From contig UQFO01000003.1 in assembly GCA_900540275.1 (NCBI GenBank), forward strand, positions 62,001-126,000: DNA of 64,000 bases. Direction: 5' to 3'. The notes under the pieces were generated by a model. It was not told the DNA's origin and did no database searches. It saw nothing but the letters and a program-made list of their open reading frames with translations. Shown here piece by piece: positions 1 through 7,584 of the stretch (position 1 is the stretch's first letter; every line of letters begins with the position of its first letter). This DNA comes from an uncultured Oscillospiraceae bacterium (GTDB lineage Bacteria > Bacillota > Clostridia > Oscillospirales > Acutalibacteraceae). The translations under genes were made by a program, and so were the position numbers.

Positions 1-2
1 AC

Positions 3-674
3 TCGCTGAAGGTTACAAAAGGCACAACGGGGACGATGGTGGTCGCAGCGGGTTACGCGATAATCGATGGGTATTGGTACCACAACGACAGCAGCCTAAC
101 CGTAAATATCCCAGTTTCGCCGGCAGTACCCCGAAAGGATTTAATTGTTTTGCGGCGCGATACCGTGAATAAGAAAATTGCCGTTACATACCTGATGGGC
201 TCAGCTAATTCAGAACCTACGCCCAAAAGCAATGACATAACGCTTGCGTACGTGTATGTTGCCCCAGGCGGAAACCAGGTCATTGAATATTCAGACAAGC
301 GCACAAAGTACTGTCAGGCGCTATATACGTTAAATTTGAGTGAATTTATTACGGAATTTAATAAGACGCTAGATGGTTTTAAAGCGGACGCCCGAGTTGC
401 TCTCGGAAGCTTTGGCGCGGATGAAGCGGCGCATTTAACAGACCATCTGGAAGATGAACCATTGGCATCGCGTATATTTCAAATTATGCTCGATAAAGAT
501 GGTGCTGGCTCAAAGCTTGACTCGGACCTGCTCGACGGAAAACAGGGCTCGTATTATCTCGATTACAGCAACCTGACGAACAAGCCGTCCGTCCACCAGA
601 TACTCAGCGGTACGTCGGCGCCCGCCGCGTCCCTCGGCAGCAACGGCGACATCTACGTAATGTACGAGGGGTGA
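3..674 (+). CDS. Phage tail-fibre/baseplate-type structural protein (5'-truncated)
   Basis: The frame is already open at the left edge (Ser-Leu-Lys-Val-Thr before the first Met at 36), so this is the C-terminal part of a gene that begins outside the window. It starts with a segment of the type IIDGYWYHN that recurs at the front of phage fibre and baseplate proteins. Further on it has the fibre-like motif GAGSKLDSDLLDGKQ near the C-terminus, followed by a short tail ending at TGA 672-674. It is followed four bases later by another phage structural gene and then by the fibre, endolysin and holin genes, so it belongs to the late tail module of a prophage. Exact virion position (baseplate or fibre) cannot be decided from sequence alone. 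Confidence 0.75.
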   Translation, partial: SLKVTKGTTGTMVVAAGYAIIDGYWYHNDSSLTVNIPVSPAVPRKDLIVLRRDTVNKKIAVTYLMGSANSEPTPKSNDITLAYVYVAPGGNQVIEYSDKRTKYCQALYTLNLSEFITEFNKTLDGFKADARVALGSFGADEAAHLTDHLEDEPLASRIFQIMLDKDGAGSKLDSDLLDGKQGSYYLDYSNLTNKPSVHQILSGTSAPAASLGSNGDIYVMYEG

Positions 675-678
675 GCAT

Positions 679-1515
679 ATGGCTGATATTCAAAGCACCT
701 ACAGTATGTCGACCACACCGGTCATCAAGCATACCGTTTCGTATGAAACCAAGCGGTCCGGAAGCACGGTGTACTACCGTTTTAAAATTTCAACGGCGCC
801 AATTAGCGGCGGCTCTTATTTTGGCTATAACCTCGTCTGCTCTGTTACACTGAACGGTAAATCGGTTGCAACTGACGCGGAGCTGAAGCCCGCTTCGCCG
901 AGCACTTGGACCTCGGCGCGCGTGAAATACCTGCCGTCGAGCACGGGCTGGTATTCGGTGGCGGGTGTTACCTCCGCCGCTACGCTGCCCGCAAAAATTA
1001 CCTTTGCGAGCACGCAGACGTCCGGCTCCGCGTCAAGCGGGAGCTGTACTGTCGATGTCCCCGCGGGTTCCGCCCCGGCGGCGCCGGTGATTGAGCTTTC
1101 AAATACGGCCGCGCTGCCAGAGGCGGCGGTCAAGATTGGCGTGTCCGGCGGCTCATGGGGAGACAGCGGGGCCGGCAAATATAACTACCAGTACAGCACG
1201 GATAACAGTAAATGGACAACGTTTTATACCGGCACGGCAAAGTCGCAGAGCTTTCTGCCCTCCTCTTACGGGGGAAAGGCGGGAAGCGCCTTTTATTTCC
1301 GGGTCCAGGCGGTAAACGCGCGCGGGTTGTCGGTATATACCAAAACGGCGACCCTGCGCGTTTTATCGCCGCCGCCGGCTGAAACGGGAAAGGCGCGCGT
1401 CAAGGTAAACGGCGCGTGGAAGCAGGGGACGGCATATGTCAAAGTAAACGGTACCTGGAAAAAAGCGAAAAAAGTATGCGTCAAGACAAACGGCGCATGG
1501 AAGGATGGTGTATAA
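679..1515 (+). CDS. Phage structural protein with fibronectin-III-like region and C-terminal VKVNGxWK repeats
   Basis: A 278-residue protein starting at ATG 679 behind a GAGGGGTGAG Shine-Dalgarno site that overlaps the end of the previous gene. The body is rich in Ser, Thr, Gly and Ala. Residues of about 130-230 resemble an FN3-type beta-sandwich (PAAPVIELS at the start, YFRVQAVNARG near the end), a fold common in tail proteins. The last 45 residues hold three tandem copies of a V-K-V-N-G-x-W-K unit, a short repeat seen at the ends of clostridial phage structural proteins. It abuts the next gene exactly (stop 1513-1515, ATG 1516), so the two are translationally linked. The function is inferred from its place between tail genes; no enzyme motif is visible. 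Confidence 0.7.
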   Translation: MADIQSTYSMSTTPVIKHTVSYETKRSGSTVYYRFKISTAPISGGSYFGYNLVCSVTLNGKSVATDAELKPASPSTWTSARVKYLPSSTGWYSVAGVTSAATLPAKITFASTQTSGSASSGSCTVDVPAGSAPAAPVIELSNTAALPEAAVKIGVSGGSWGDSGAGKYNYQYSTDNSKWTTFYTGTAKSQSFLPSSYGGKAGSAFYFRVQAVNARGLSVYTKTATLRVLSPPPAETGKARVKVNGAWKQGTAYVKVNGTWKKAKKVCVKTNGAWKDGV

Positions 1516-3582
1516 ATGGAAGCGAGAATGATAGAAATGGCCGTGTCACCAGATGAAAGCGGGAATAAGCTGACGGCACAACAGGCCACGCTTGGCTATG
1601 CCGGAGAGCATCTGGCGACGCAGCTTCAATTTAAATTTCCAAAAACATGGTCGGAAAACGATAGCCTGAGGTTCTATGTAAGCCTCCTGGCGGCAAATGG
1701 TAAGGCATATAAGACAGAGCTTCAGGAATGGCCGGTAACTGTCCTGCTGCCCGCGGCAGTCACGTATGAAGGGAGCTTATATATCCAGGTCGTTGCGGTT
1801 CCTGTAGACGATGAAGCGCTTGAGGTAAAGAAATCCTCCTGCTTTAAAGGGACGATTGAAAAGAGCCTCGGCGGGGTTCAGAGCCTTCCTGAGGATGCGG
1901 CGGCTGGCCTTTTGGAGCAGAGCCTCAAGGACTTTTATGCCGCGATGCAGAAACTCGACGAAACCGCAAAATCACTGCCGTATATTGGAGATAACGGCAA
2001 TTGGTACGTATATAATCCGGATTTGAACACGTATGAGGACACACAAAAATCAGCCTTACCGGAAAGCTTTGCTACCCTTGACCAGCAGTACGCGGGTACA
2101 GCCGTCATATCCACAGTAAACACCTTCAAGATGGATGAGAAACAGGTTCTACCGGGCTCGAAGGTAATCCTGACCATGACAGACGGCTCAAATGCTGCGA
2201 GATTTATCAGGACAGACGGCAATCCCCTTTATTACTACGGGACAGACAAGGTTGTGGAGGCGCTGGGATTCGATGTGCCTATCGAGGTTGCCGCTGAAGA
2301 TTTGATTGCCGGTATTAGGGTTTACAGCGGCGGGGCGTATACAATCAAGTACCAGACCGCGCCGTCGAAGGTGTTTTTCGATTATGCTGACGGCGCTGCA
2401 GAAAACGCTGCGGACGCTGCCGCGGAAATAGCGAGGCGTGAGCTGGCAGAGCAATATGGGCCGTACTGGAACAACCAGGTGGCCGGGAAGGCAAGCGGGG
2501 CAACTGCGGAAATTTCCGGTGCTGCTGCGGGTACAGTGATTAAAAGCCTGATTATATCAGGCGGTACATCTGTTGGGGCCGGTGCTGCAGAGGGCCAAGC
2601 GGACGCATACCCTGCCGCGCCCTCGAAGGTATATATGTGCGGGACAAACCTGTTGAAATTAAAACAGGACACACGCACGGCAGGCGGGCTAACCATGTCC
2701 TGTGATGGAGATTTGATAGCAATTGGCGGTAAATGTACAGGAACAAACCTTTATGTCCTTGAAAAGCTTACGCGGTTCGATGTTCCGTTTACTCTCCACG
2801 TTCAGGTGCTTACCGGAAGTGCTACCGGTGCTGGAATGTATTTTACATCTAATGCATTAGTTGGGTTTAAAACGCAGACAAGGTATTTCCCAAATGGAAT
2901 TACAAACTGGAAAGGCTCCCCCCGATGGATTACAGACAGCACCGTATTCACCGACGACTTTACCTGCCGTATTTGGGCGACGCCGGGCAATACGCCGGAT
3001 ATGCCGTATGAGCCATACCGTGAGCAGGAAATATTGCTGCCTGAGGGCCTTTCCCTCTATGGTACGCCGGATGGCTTCCGGGATACCTATGACGTCGTTT
3101 CGGGTTTGCTCACAAGCCGCTGCACGAAGCTCCTGCTTGCCAGCGGATGGTTTTTTTCCTACAGCACAGAGGGTGAGACAGTCACGTGGATTACAAATCA
3201 GTATTATACGGAAAGAAAGCAGTATTACCTTGTGCATGACGGTACCGTAACGACGCACACGACCGATTGGCAGGGTAAAATCAGTATGACTGTCAATAAA
3301 TCTGACGTTGGAATCAACGCGGAGGACACGTTGGAAAGCGCTACGCGAAAGGCTAGGGAATATTTTGCAAGCTCATACGCAATCTTACCGCTGAAGCAGC
3401 CGGCAACTGAACAGCTTATGCCTGCTTCGGTGTGCCTGCCCTCGGGCAATGCTACGGTGCTCGCGGACCAGGGGGACACCGAGGCTGTCTTCTGCCGCGA
3501 TATAAACGGGGCTTATCTCGATTTGCTGGAGTATACCACGTCGCTGGAAGCACGCATCGCGCAGCTTGAAAGCGGCGTATAA
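1516..3582 (+). CDS. Phage fibre / baseplate upper protein (BppU-type N-terminus)
   Basis: A 688-residue protein. The N-terminal ~110 residues form a beta-rich domain like the BppU N-terminal domain of Gram-positive phage baseplates; a short helical linker follows, and a conserved distal part runs from about residue 375 to 550. The distal part, from GGLTMSCDGDLIAIGG to FTDDFTCRIWATPG, is closely matched by the protein encoded at 33801-35909. The C-terminus carries a short helical segment (SLEARIAQLES) also shared with that protein. The start at 1516 is supported by AAGGATGGTGT upstream; ATG 1528 is an alternative. The amidase and holin genes follow, as expected for a late tail-lysis module. 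It probably binds the cell surface, which is inference. Confidence 0.75.
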   Translation: MEARMIEMAVSPDESGNKLTAQQATLGYAGEHLATQLQFKFPKTWSENDSLRFYVSLLAANGKAYKTELQEWPVTVLLPAAVTYEGSLYIQVVAVPVDDEALEVKKSSCFKGTIEKSLGGVQSLPEDAAAGLLEQSLKDFYAAMQKLDETAKSLPYIGDNGNWYVYNPDLNTYEDTQKSALPESFATLDQQYAGTAVISTVNTFKMDEKQVLPGSKVILTMTDGSNAARFIRTDGNPLYYYGTDKVVEALGFDVPIEVAAEDLIAGIRVYSGGAYTIKYQTAPSKVFFDYADGAAENAADAAAEIARRELAEQYGPYWNNQVAGKASGATAEISGAAAGTVIKSLIISGGTSVGAGAAEGQADAYPAAPSKVYMCGTNLLKLKQDTRTAGGLTMSCDGDLIAIGGKCTGTNLYVLEKLTRFDVPFTLHVQVLTGSATGAGMYFTSNALVGFKTQTRYFPNGITNWKGSPRWITDSTVFTDDFTCRIWATPGNTPDMPYEPYREQEILLPEGLSLYGTPDGFRDTYDVVSGLLTSRCTKLLLASGWFFSYSTEGETVTWITNQYYTERKQYYLVHDGTVTTHTTDWQGKISMTVNKSDVGINAEDTLESATRKAREYFASSYAILPLKQPATEQLMPASVCLPSGNATVLADQGDTEAVFCRDINGAYLDLLEYTTSLEARIAQLESGV

Positions 3583-3654
3583 ATTGGAAAGACCCTCTCA
3601 AAAAACAAATGAAACCCGCGCATAGCGGCTGAAACGAAGAAAGGATAATACCCG

Positions 3655-4317
3655 ATGACAAAGAAAATCTATTTATCACCGAGCAACCAGAACGGGAACA
3701 AGTACGCGGCTGGAAACACAAACGAGATGGAACAGTGCAATAAGATAGCTGCTGCGGCGGAAACCGCCCTGAAACGGTGCGGGTTCAGCGTGAAGCGCGC
3801 CACAAAAGGGCAGAACATGAGCGTAAGCATCAACGAATCGAACGCATGGGGCGCTGACCTGCATGTACCCATTCATACAAACGCCTGTAACGGCAAGATT
3901 ACAGGCGGTACGTTAATCATGGTCTACAGCAACAGCGGGGAGAACGCGAAAGCGGCAAAGGCAATCAAGGCGGCGCTTGACCCGATTACGCCCGGCCCGG
4001 ATTATGCGGTGCAGGCCAATTCAGGACTTGCGGAACTCAGTCAGACAAAAGCAATCGCTGTATACTGCGAGTGTGAATTCCACGACACCAAAACCGGCGC
4101 GGAATTTATCATCAATAACACAACCAAAATCGGTGAGGCAATCGTCAAAGGCATATGCAGCTATTACGGGGTGAAGTACATAGCAGCTTCAACAGGTACG
4201 GCGGCAAAGGCGAAATACTATGTCCAGATTGGCGCGTATGCCGAAAAGAAGAATGCAGAGGCACAGGTGAAAGCGGCAAAAGCAAAGGGATTTGACGCGT
4301 TTATCAAGGAGCTGTAA
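3655..4317 (+). CDS. N-acetylmuramoyl-L-alanine amidase endolysin with SPOR-like C-terminus
   Basis: A 220-residue endolysin. Residues 1-178 are an Amidase_3 type catalytic domain that would cleave the bond between N-acetylmuramic acid and L-Ala in peptidoglycan. It starts with KKIYLSPSNQ and has a Glu in NTNEMEQC, a His in HVPIHTNA and a Glu in CECEFHD as likely zinc-binding or catalytic residues. The C-terminal 35 residues (YYVQIGAYAEKKNAEAQ and on) look like half of a SPOR repeat, which binds denuded glycan. RBS GAAAGGA lies at the right distance from ATG 3655. The next genes are an XhlA-like protein and a holin, giving a standard prophage lysis cassette. The catalytic domain has a close paralogue at 36021-36941 with a different C-terminus. 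Confidence 0.9.
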   Translation: MTKKIYLSPSNQNGNKYAAGNTNEMEQCNKIAAAAETALKRCGFSVKRATKGQNMSVSINESNAWGADLHVPIHTNACNGKITGGTLIMVYSNSGENAKAAKAIKAALDPITPGPDYAVQANSGLAELSQTKAIAVYCECEFHDTKTGAEFIINNTTKIGEAIVKGICSYYGVKYIAASTGTAAKAKYYVQIGAYAEKKNAEAQVKAAKAKGFDAFIKEL

Positions 4318-4329
4318 GGCGGTGACGCG

Positions 4330-4560
4330 GTGTCGAATGAAATCATCATAGCGCTGCTGTCGCTTGTTGGTACTGTAATCGGTTCAGGGCTGGGCGTGAT
4401 TGCGTCCAGCCGCCTGACGAATTACCGTATCCAGCAGCTTGAAAAAAAGGTGGAAAAGCACAATTCCGTGGTGGAGCGTATGGCTGTCGCGGAAAAGGAA
4501 ATCCGGGTCGCCAATCACAGGATAGAAGATTTGGAAAGGAAGATGGAGCATGAATATTAA
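4330..4560 (+). CDS. Small XhlA-like phage membrane protein
   Basis: A 76-residue protein with a GTG start at 4330 preceded by AAGGCGGTG. Residues 3-26 form one hydrophobic segment (IIIALLSLVGTVIGSGLGVIA), and the rest is a charged coiled coil with Leu and Ile at heptad spacing (IQQLEKKVEKHNSVVERM). This layout, and the position between endolysin and holin, is that of XhlA or holin-accessory proteins of Gram-positive phages. XhlA-type proteins help holins permeabilise the membrane; that role here is inferred from context. The gene overlaps the holin start by 11 bases. Confidence 0.65.
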   Translation: MSNEIIIALLSLVGTVIGSGLGVIASSRLTNYRIQQLEKKVEKHNSVVERMAVAEKEIRVANHRIEDLERKMEHEY

Positions 4561-4798
4561 CTGGAAGGTGAGGCTTAAAAGCGGCCCATACTGGGCAGGC
4601 TTGATTTCGCTTGTACTGACTTTGATTTACACGTTACTCAACATGGCGGGTATCGTACCGCAGTTTGAGCAGAAGCAGGTGATGGACATTGTTGTTATGC
4701 TGCTTCAGATTCTCGCGTTCATCGGCGTTGTGAGCGACCCGACGACAAAGGGGTTAAGCGACAGCGCTCAGGCGATGCGGTATAAGGAGCCAAAATAG
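4550..4798 (+). CDS. phi-LC3 family phage holin
   Basis: An 82-residue protein with the signature order of the phi-LC3 holin family: NINWKVRLKSGPYWAGLISL at the start, a transmembrane segment, a second one (MDIVVMLLQILAFIGVV) and the conserved ending DPTTKGLSDSAQAMRY. Holins of this family form membrane lesions that release the endolysin. The start overlaps the previous frame (translational coupling), with GGAAGATGGAG as RBS region. It is the last gene of the prophage late operon and is followed directly by a strong terminator. No integrase or attachment site is visible to its right, so the prophage boundary on this side is not defined. Confidence 0.9.
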   Translation: MNINWKVRLKSGPYWAGLISLVLTLIYTLLNMAGIVPQFEQKQVMDIVVMLLQILAFIGVVSDPTTKGLSDSAQAMRYKEPK

Positions 4799-4820
4799 AA
4801 AGTAAGTCTATAATACAATG

Positions 4821-4854
4821 AAAATCCCCCGGCCTAAAACCGGGGGATTTTTTG
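4821..4854 (+). terminator. Rho-independent terminator of the prophage late operon
   Basis: An 11-bp perfect stem (AAATCCCCCGG / CCGGGGGATTT) with a 7-base loop followed by TTTTG, 23 bases after the holin stop codon. Confidence 0.9.
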
Positions 4855-4947
4855 TTTATATTTACGATGTGCCATTAGGAACGGTGCTGCGCATGAAAAC
4901 AACGATATATGTATTGCCAGCCGATGCTGTGACACGCTGCTGTTGCA

Positions 4948-4972
4948 ATAAAAGCCCGCTTAAAGAGCGGTT
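4948..4972 (-). terminator. Probable terminator of the DUF4352 lipoprotein gene
   Basis: On the minus strand a short stem (CCGCT / AGCGG) is followed by GCTTTTATT, 45 bases past the lipoprotein stop. The 4855-5016 stretch holds nothing else I can support. Confidence 0.5.
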
Positions 4973-5016
4973 CACTATTGCCGTGTTTTATTCAGACTGA
5001 CGTTTTCCTGGTAAAA

Positions 5017-5592
5017 CTATTTAATATCTTCAGAAGAAAACGCGAATGAAAATTTTGTGCTGCCGGTTAAGGCGCCATCCTTATAAGTGAATTCGAATTC
5101 TTTCCAATCTTTGTTTACTTCATAGGCGACATAACCAGAGAGCTTCTTTCCCGGTGCCAAATCTCCAGAAAACATGTCTTCATCCTCCGGATTTACAAGC
5201 AAAGCTGTAGACTTTATGCTTTTGTCATCAGCATAAGCCTCATAATAAAACATATTGACGTATTGGTCTTCATCCGACTTATTTTCAGCCTCTAAAAATA
5301 AAACAAGGTACTTTTTACCGTCTGCCGGCGTGGCCTTCATATACTCGTTTTGAACGATTTCATCATACACCTTTGCGCTTGTCAGCGTAATTTTCAAAGT
5401 ATCAGACTGTACGTATTCTCCAATTGAAGCTGTTTTTGCAGCTTCCGTCGGCTTTTCCGTAGCTGGCTCGCTTTGGCTTTGGGAACTGGCGCTTCCTATG
5501 ACAGTACTGCTGCCAGGCGCTCCACCTGTTGAGCATGACGCTGCCGACAAGAGCATGGCCGCAACCATTGCCACCAATAAAATTTTCTTCAT
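5017..5592 (-). CDS. DUF4352-type lipoprotein
   Basis: A 191-residue secreted lipoprotein when started at ATG 5592, chosen because it has a strong CAGGAGG site seven bases upstream and begins directly with the signal peptide MKKILLVAMVAAMLLSAA followed by the lipobox Ser-Cys. Upstream in-frame codons would put 17 unrelated residues before it. After a Ser/Thr/Glu-rich linker (to about residue 50) the rest is a single beta-sandwich resembling the DUF4352/telokin-like domain (LKITLTSAKVYDE, KKYLVLFLEAENKS, ending in TKFSFAF). Such domains are common in lipoproteins of Clostridia and are probably protein-protein interaction modules. It stands alone, transcribed toward the prophage. No partner gene is evident. 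Confidence 0.8.
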   Translation of the reverse strand: MKKILLVAMVAAMLLSAASCSTGGAPGSSTVIGSASSQSQSEPATEKPTEAAKTASIGEYVQSDTLKITLTSAKVYDEIVQNEYMKATPADGKKYLVLFLEAENKSDEDQYVNMFYYEAYADDKSIKSTALLVNPEDEDMFSGDLAPGKKLSGYVAYEVNKDWKEFEFTYKDGALTGSTKFSFAFSSEDIK

Positions 5593-5626
5593 AATGCTAT
5601 CCTCCTGTTTGCGTTCTCCGCAATAT

Positions 5627-5655
5627 TTGACAAAATACCGCAAAGCGTTTATAAT
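5627..5655 (+). promoter_or_regulatory. Consensus sigma-A promoter reading rightwards, away from any annotated gene
   Basis: TTGACA, a 17-base spacer and TATAAT: every position of both hexamers matches consensus. It lies just upstream of the minus-strand lipoprotein gene but points the other way; the predicted start is near 5662 and there is a hairpin terminator at 5694-5733. Confidence 0.7.
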
Positions 5656-5661
5656 AATATC

Positions 5662-5733
5662 TGGAGGATAGACGATTTTTTGTGTTTATATCCGGGCCGC
5701 TTCCGAGTGCAGTCGGTGGCGGCCGCTTTTATT
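5662..5733 (+). ncRNA. Candidate ~72-nt small RNA
   Basis: The interval between a consensus promoter (5627-5655) and a terminator-like hairpin. The hairpin has the outer stem GGCCGC/GCGGCC (5695-5700 with 5719-5724), the inner stem CCGA/TCGG and then CTTTTATTT. The transcript carries GGAGGATAG near its 5' end, so a very short peptide from GTG 5682 (18 codons) is an alternative. No known RNA family was recognised. Confidence 0.5.
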
Positions 5734-5772
5734 TATGATAAAGCGTTTGTTAAATTGTAGGCCATTTTTAAT

Positions 5773-5808
5773 TATAAGTCAAGACAATATTATAAGTCAA
5801 AGTAATAT
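5773..5808. repeat. Two tandem 18-bp AT-rich repeats
   Basis: TATAAGTCAAGACAATAT is followed at once by TATAAGTCAAAGTAATAT, 15 of 18 positions identical. They lie in the noncoding stretch between the small-RNA candidate and the diguanylate cyclase; the function is unknown, and binding sites for a regulator are possible. Confidence 0.5.
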
Positions 5809-5856
5809 TAACGCATGTGCTTTTAAACGATGATTACACATATTTTTATCAATAAC

Positions 5857-5899
5857 AAGGCCGGGACGATAGATATATTGTTCCGGCCTTATTTTCTTT
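5857..5899 (+). terminator. Terminator-like hairpin in the 5593-6019 noncoding stretch
   Basis: The stem AAGGCCGGGAC / GTTCCGGCCTT is followed by ATTTTCTTT, so it reads as a plus-strand terminator. No plus-strand gene lies directly upstream, so it would end either readthrough from the 5662 transcript or a second short transcript. The remaining 5900-6019 leads into the diguanylate cyclase gene and shows AT-rich sequence without a clear promoter. Confidence 0.6.
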
Positions 5900-6019
5900 A
5901 AAAATCCAATTTATATTTGTTGCCGGACATCAAATGTCAGGGTTTACCGTTGCAAAACGCGACAATTTAGAGTAATATAAAAATATAAACAATAGTTTTA
6001 GTACCAAAAAAAGGAGAGC

Positions 6020-7228
6020 GTGGGCTCACCGTTTATTGTGAAGGAATGTGCCGATATGTTTTTTAAAGGTTTCCAGGTGGATCCCCGCTATAGGGAACAG
6101 GTCGAGTTTGCCAGGCTGAAGCTGAATGTCCCGCGGCTTTTTTATCTTTCCCTCTTCACTGCCGTCTGGGAGCTTGTCATGATTGGCGCCAACATAATTG
6201 CGGGCGACTTTTATTTACAGGAAATTAAGGTTTATTATATGCTTGCCTATATCCTATACTGCCTGTTTAATCTGGTAACGGCGGCTATTTCCTACCATTA
6301 CCGCAAAAGCTGTCCGCAGGATTACCAGTCAATCAAGCCGTTTCGTATGGTTTTAATTGCTTATGTGACCGTCTCGCTGGTTTGGGGACTGTATATCATC
6401 TATTTGGATCAGCAGATGTATAAGCAGGTAATTGCGTATCTTGTTCCGTTGATTGTTATCGCAAGTATACTGGAGGTCCGGCCAAAGCTGTTCTCCGTTA
6501 TGAATATCTGCTCGCTGGCCGCGCTGCTGGCAATTCTGTATGCCACGCGCAACAATTTATCAATCTTTCTCGGAAATCTTGCCAATCTTGTAATCCTGGT
6601 ATCCTTTATTATTGTAAGCAGTTTTTTAAAATACCGCACTTTTTGCGAAAATGAAATCAGTAAAATTGAGATTAGGCAGATGTCTTATGAGGATGCGCTG
6701 ACAGGGCTTCAAAACAGGAGGAGCCTGCAAAGTTATTTGGAAAACAATTATATGAATCCGGAAAAAACAGCGGGACAACTAGGCGTTATGATGCTTGATA
6801 TCGATTACTTTAAGAATTACAACGATTCCTACGGACATGTCAAGGGTGATTGGGTATTGGCCCGTATCGGCGAGCTATTGACATGCGCGGGGAAAAAATA
6901 TGACGTCGCCCCATTCCGGTATGGTGGAGAGGAATTTATTATTTTCGCGGATGGTAAACCGCTTGAACAAACAAAAGAAATCGCCAATGACATCGCCCGG
7001 ATGCTGCGGGAACTGAAAATTGAGTTCAGCGGCGGCATTGAAGGTATCGTTACCGCTTCAATCGGCGTGTGCTATACGGACTTTGCCGGCGGCGACGCGC
7101 GCGGTATATACCAGTATATCAACGCATCGGACGACGCCCTTTATTCCGCCAAGGAAAACGGCCGCAACCGGGTGGTGGTAAAAACGATGGCGTCCGTTAT
7201 GGACGAGGCCGTGCAGACGAAAGCGTAA
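6020..7228 (+). CDS. Membrane-bound diguanylate cyclase (GGDEF)
   Basis: A 402-residue protein. Residues ~35-205 contain about six hydrophobic segments (for example LFYLSLFTAVWELVMIGANI and LVILVSFIIVSSFLKY) forming an integral-membrane sensor. Residues ~225-395 are a GGDEF domain with the motif GGEEF in RYGGEEFIIFADG, the LTGLQNRRSL start and the DIDYFKNYND metal-binding stretch, all as in active enzymes making cyclic di-GMP from two GTP. The usual RxxD inhibitory site nine residues before GGEEF reads K-Y-D-V, so product inhibition may be absent. The GTG start at 6020 sits four bases after AAGGAG; ATG 6056 is a possible alternative. No effector or phosphodiesterase lies beside it. Confidence 0.85.
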   Translation: MGSPFIVKECADMFFKGFQVDPRYREQVEFARLKLNVPRLFYLSLFTAVWELVMIGANIIAGDFYLQEIKVYYMLAYILYCLFNLVTAAISYHYRKSCPQDYQSIKPFRMVLIAYVTVSLVWGLYIIYLDQQMYKQVIAYLVPLIVIASILEVRPKLFSVMNICSLAALLAILYATRNNLSIFLGNLANLVILVSFIIVSSFLKYRTFCENEISKIEIRQMSYEDALTGLQNRRSLQSYLENNYMNPEKTAGQLGVMMLDIDYFKNYNDSYGHVKGDWVLARIGELLTCAGKKYDVAPFRYGGEEFIIFADGKPLEQTKEIANDIARMLRELKIEFSGGIEGIVTASIGVCYTDFAGGDARGIYQYINASDDALYSAKENGRNRVVVKTMASVMDEAVQTKA

Positions 7229-7481
7229 TAGAAAGATAAACCACATCTGCTAACTGAATACCATCTTCATACATTGGATAGTCATAATTATCCGTGAAAA
7301 AGCCCTTGGTTTTATGAGAAATCCGAAAACCGTTTTTCAGATAAAACTGTATAATCCATGAGATGTCGCCTGTTCCTACAGGCATTGTCTTATATATGCG
7401 CCTGTAATGTGAACATATGCGGTTTAAAAGCAGCTCCATGAAATTCATTTTGCCGCTGTCTGCAATTTGAGTATCCTCCAA
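7197..7481 (-). pseudogene. GNAT acetyltransferase remnant (C-terminal half only)
   Basis: A 94-codon frame from TTG 7481. It matches only the last part of a GNAT-type N-acetyltransferase: an MELLLNRI helix, the GTGDISWIIQFYLKNGFR acetyl-CoA/C-terminal motif, and the ending FFTDNYDYPMYEDGIQLADV typical of one clostridial GNAT subfamily. The N-terminal strands and the start region of the fold are missing, and the 3' end overlaps the diguanylate cyclase gene tail to tail. I read it as a decayed gene; it could still be translated from the GGAGG just inside its 5' end, but would not form a full domain. Confidence 0.6.
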
Positions 7482-7550
7482 GCTTTATTTGTTTTATGAA
7501 ATCACGATTATTTTTATTGATTAGAGCATGGATTTATATAGCGTTAGTTT

Positions 7551-7581
7551 GCCCGTCCGGAATTTCCTGACGGGCTTTTTG
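7551..7581 (+). terminator. Rho-independent terminator (plus strand)
   Basis: GCCCGTC / GACGGGC stem followed by TTTTTG. It would end plus-strand transcripts from the diguanylate cyclase after crossing the antisense GNAT remnant, and it insulates the Crp/Fnr gene. Confidence 0.75.
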
Positions 7582-7584
7582 TAT

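Noticed and set aside
4818..5000. Plus-strand 60-codon frame after the holin
   Set aside because: It begins inside the prophage terminator hairpin and has no RBS.
4855..5016. Prophage attachment site at the right end of the lysis module
   Set aside because: No direct repeat partner can be sought because the left end and the integrase lie outside the window.
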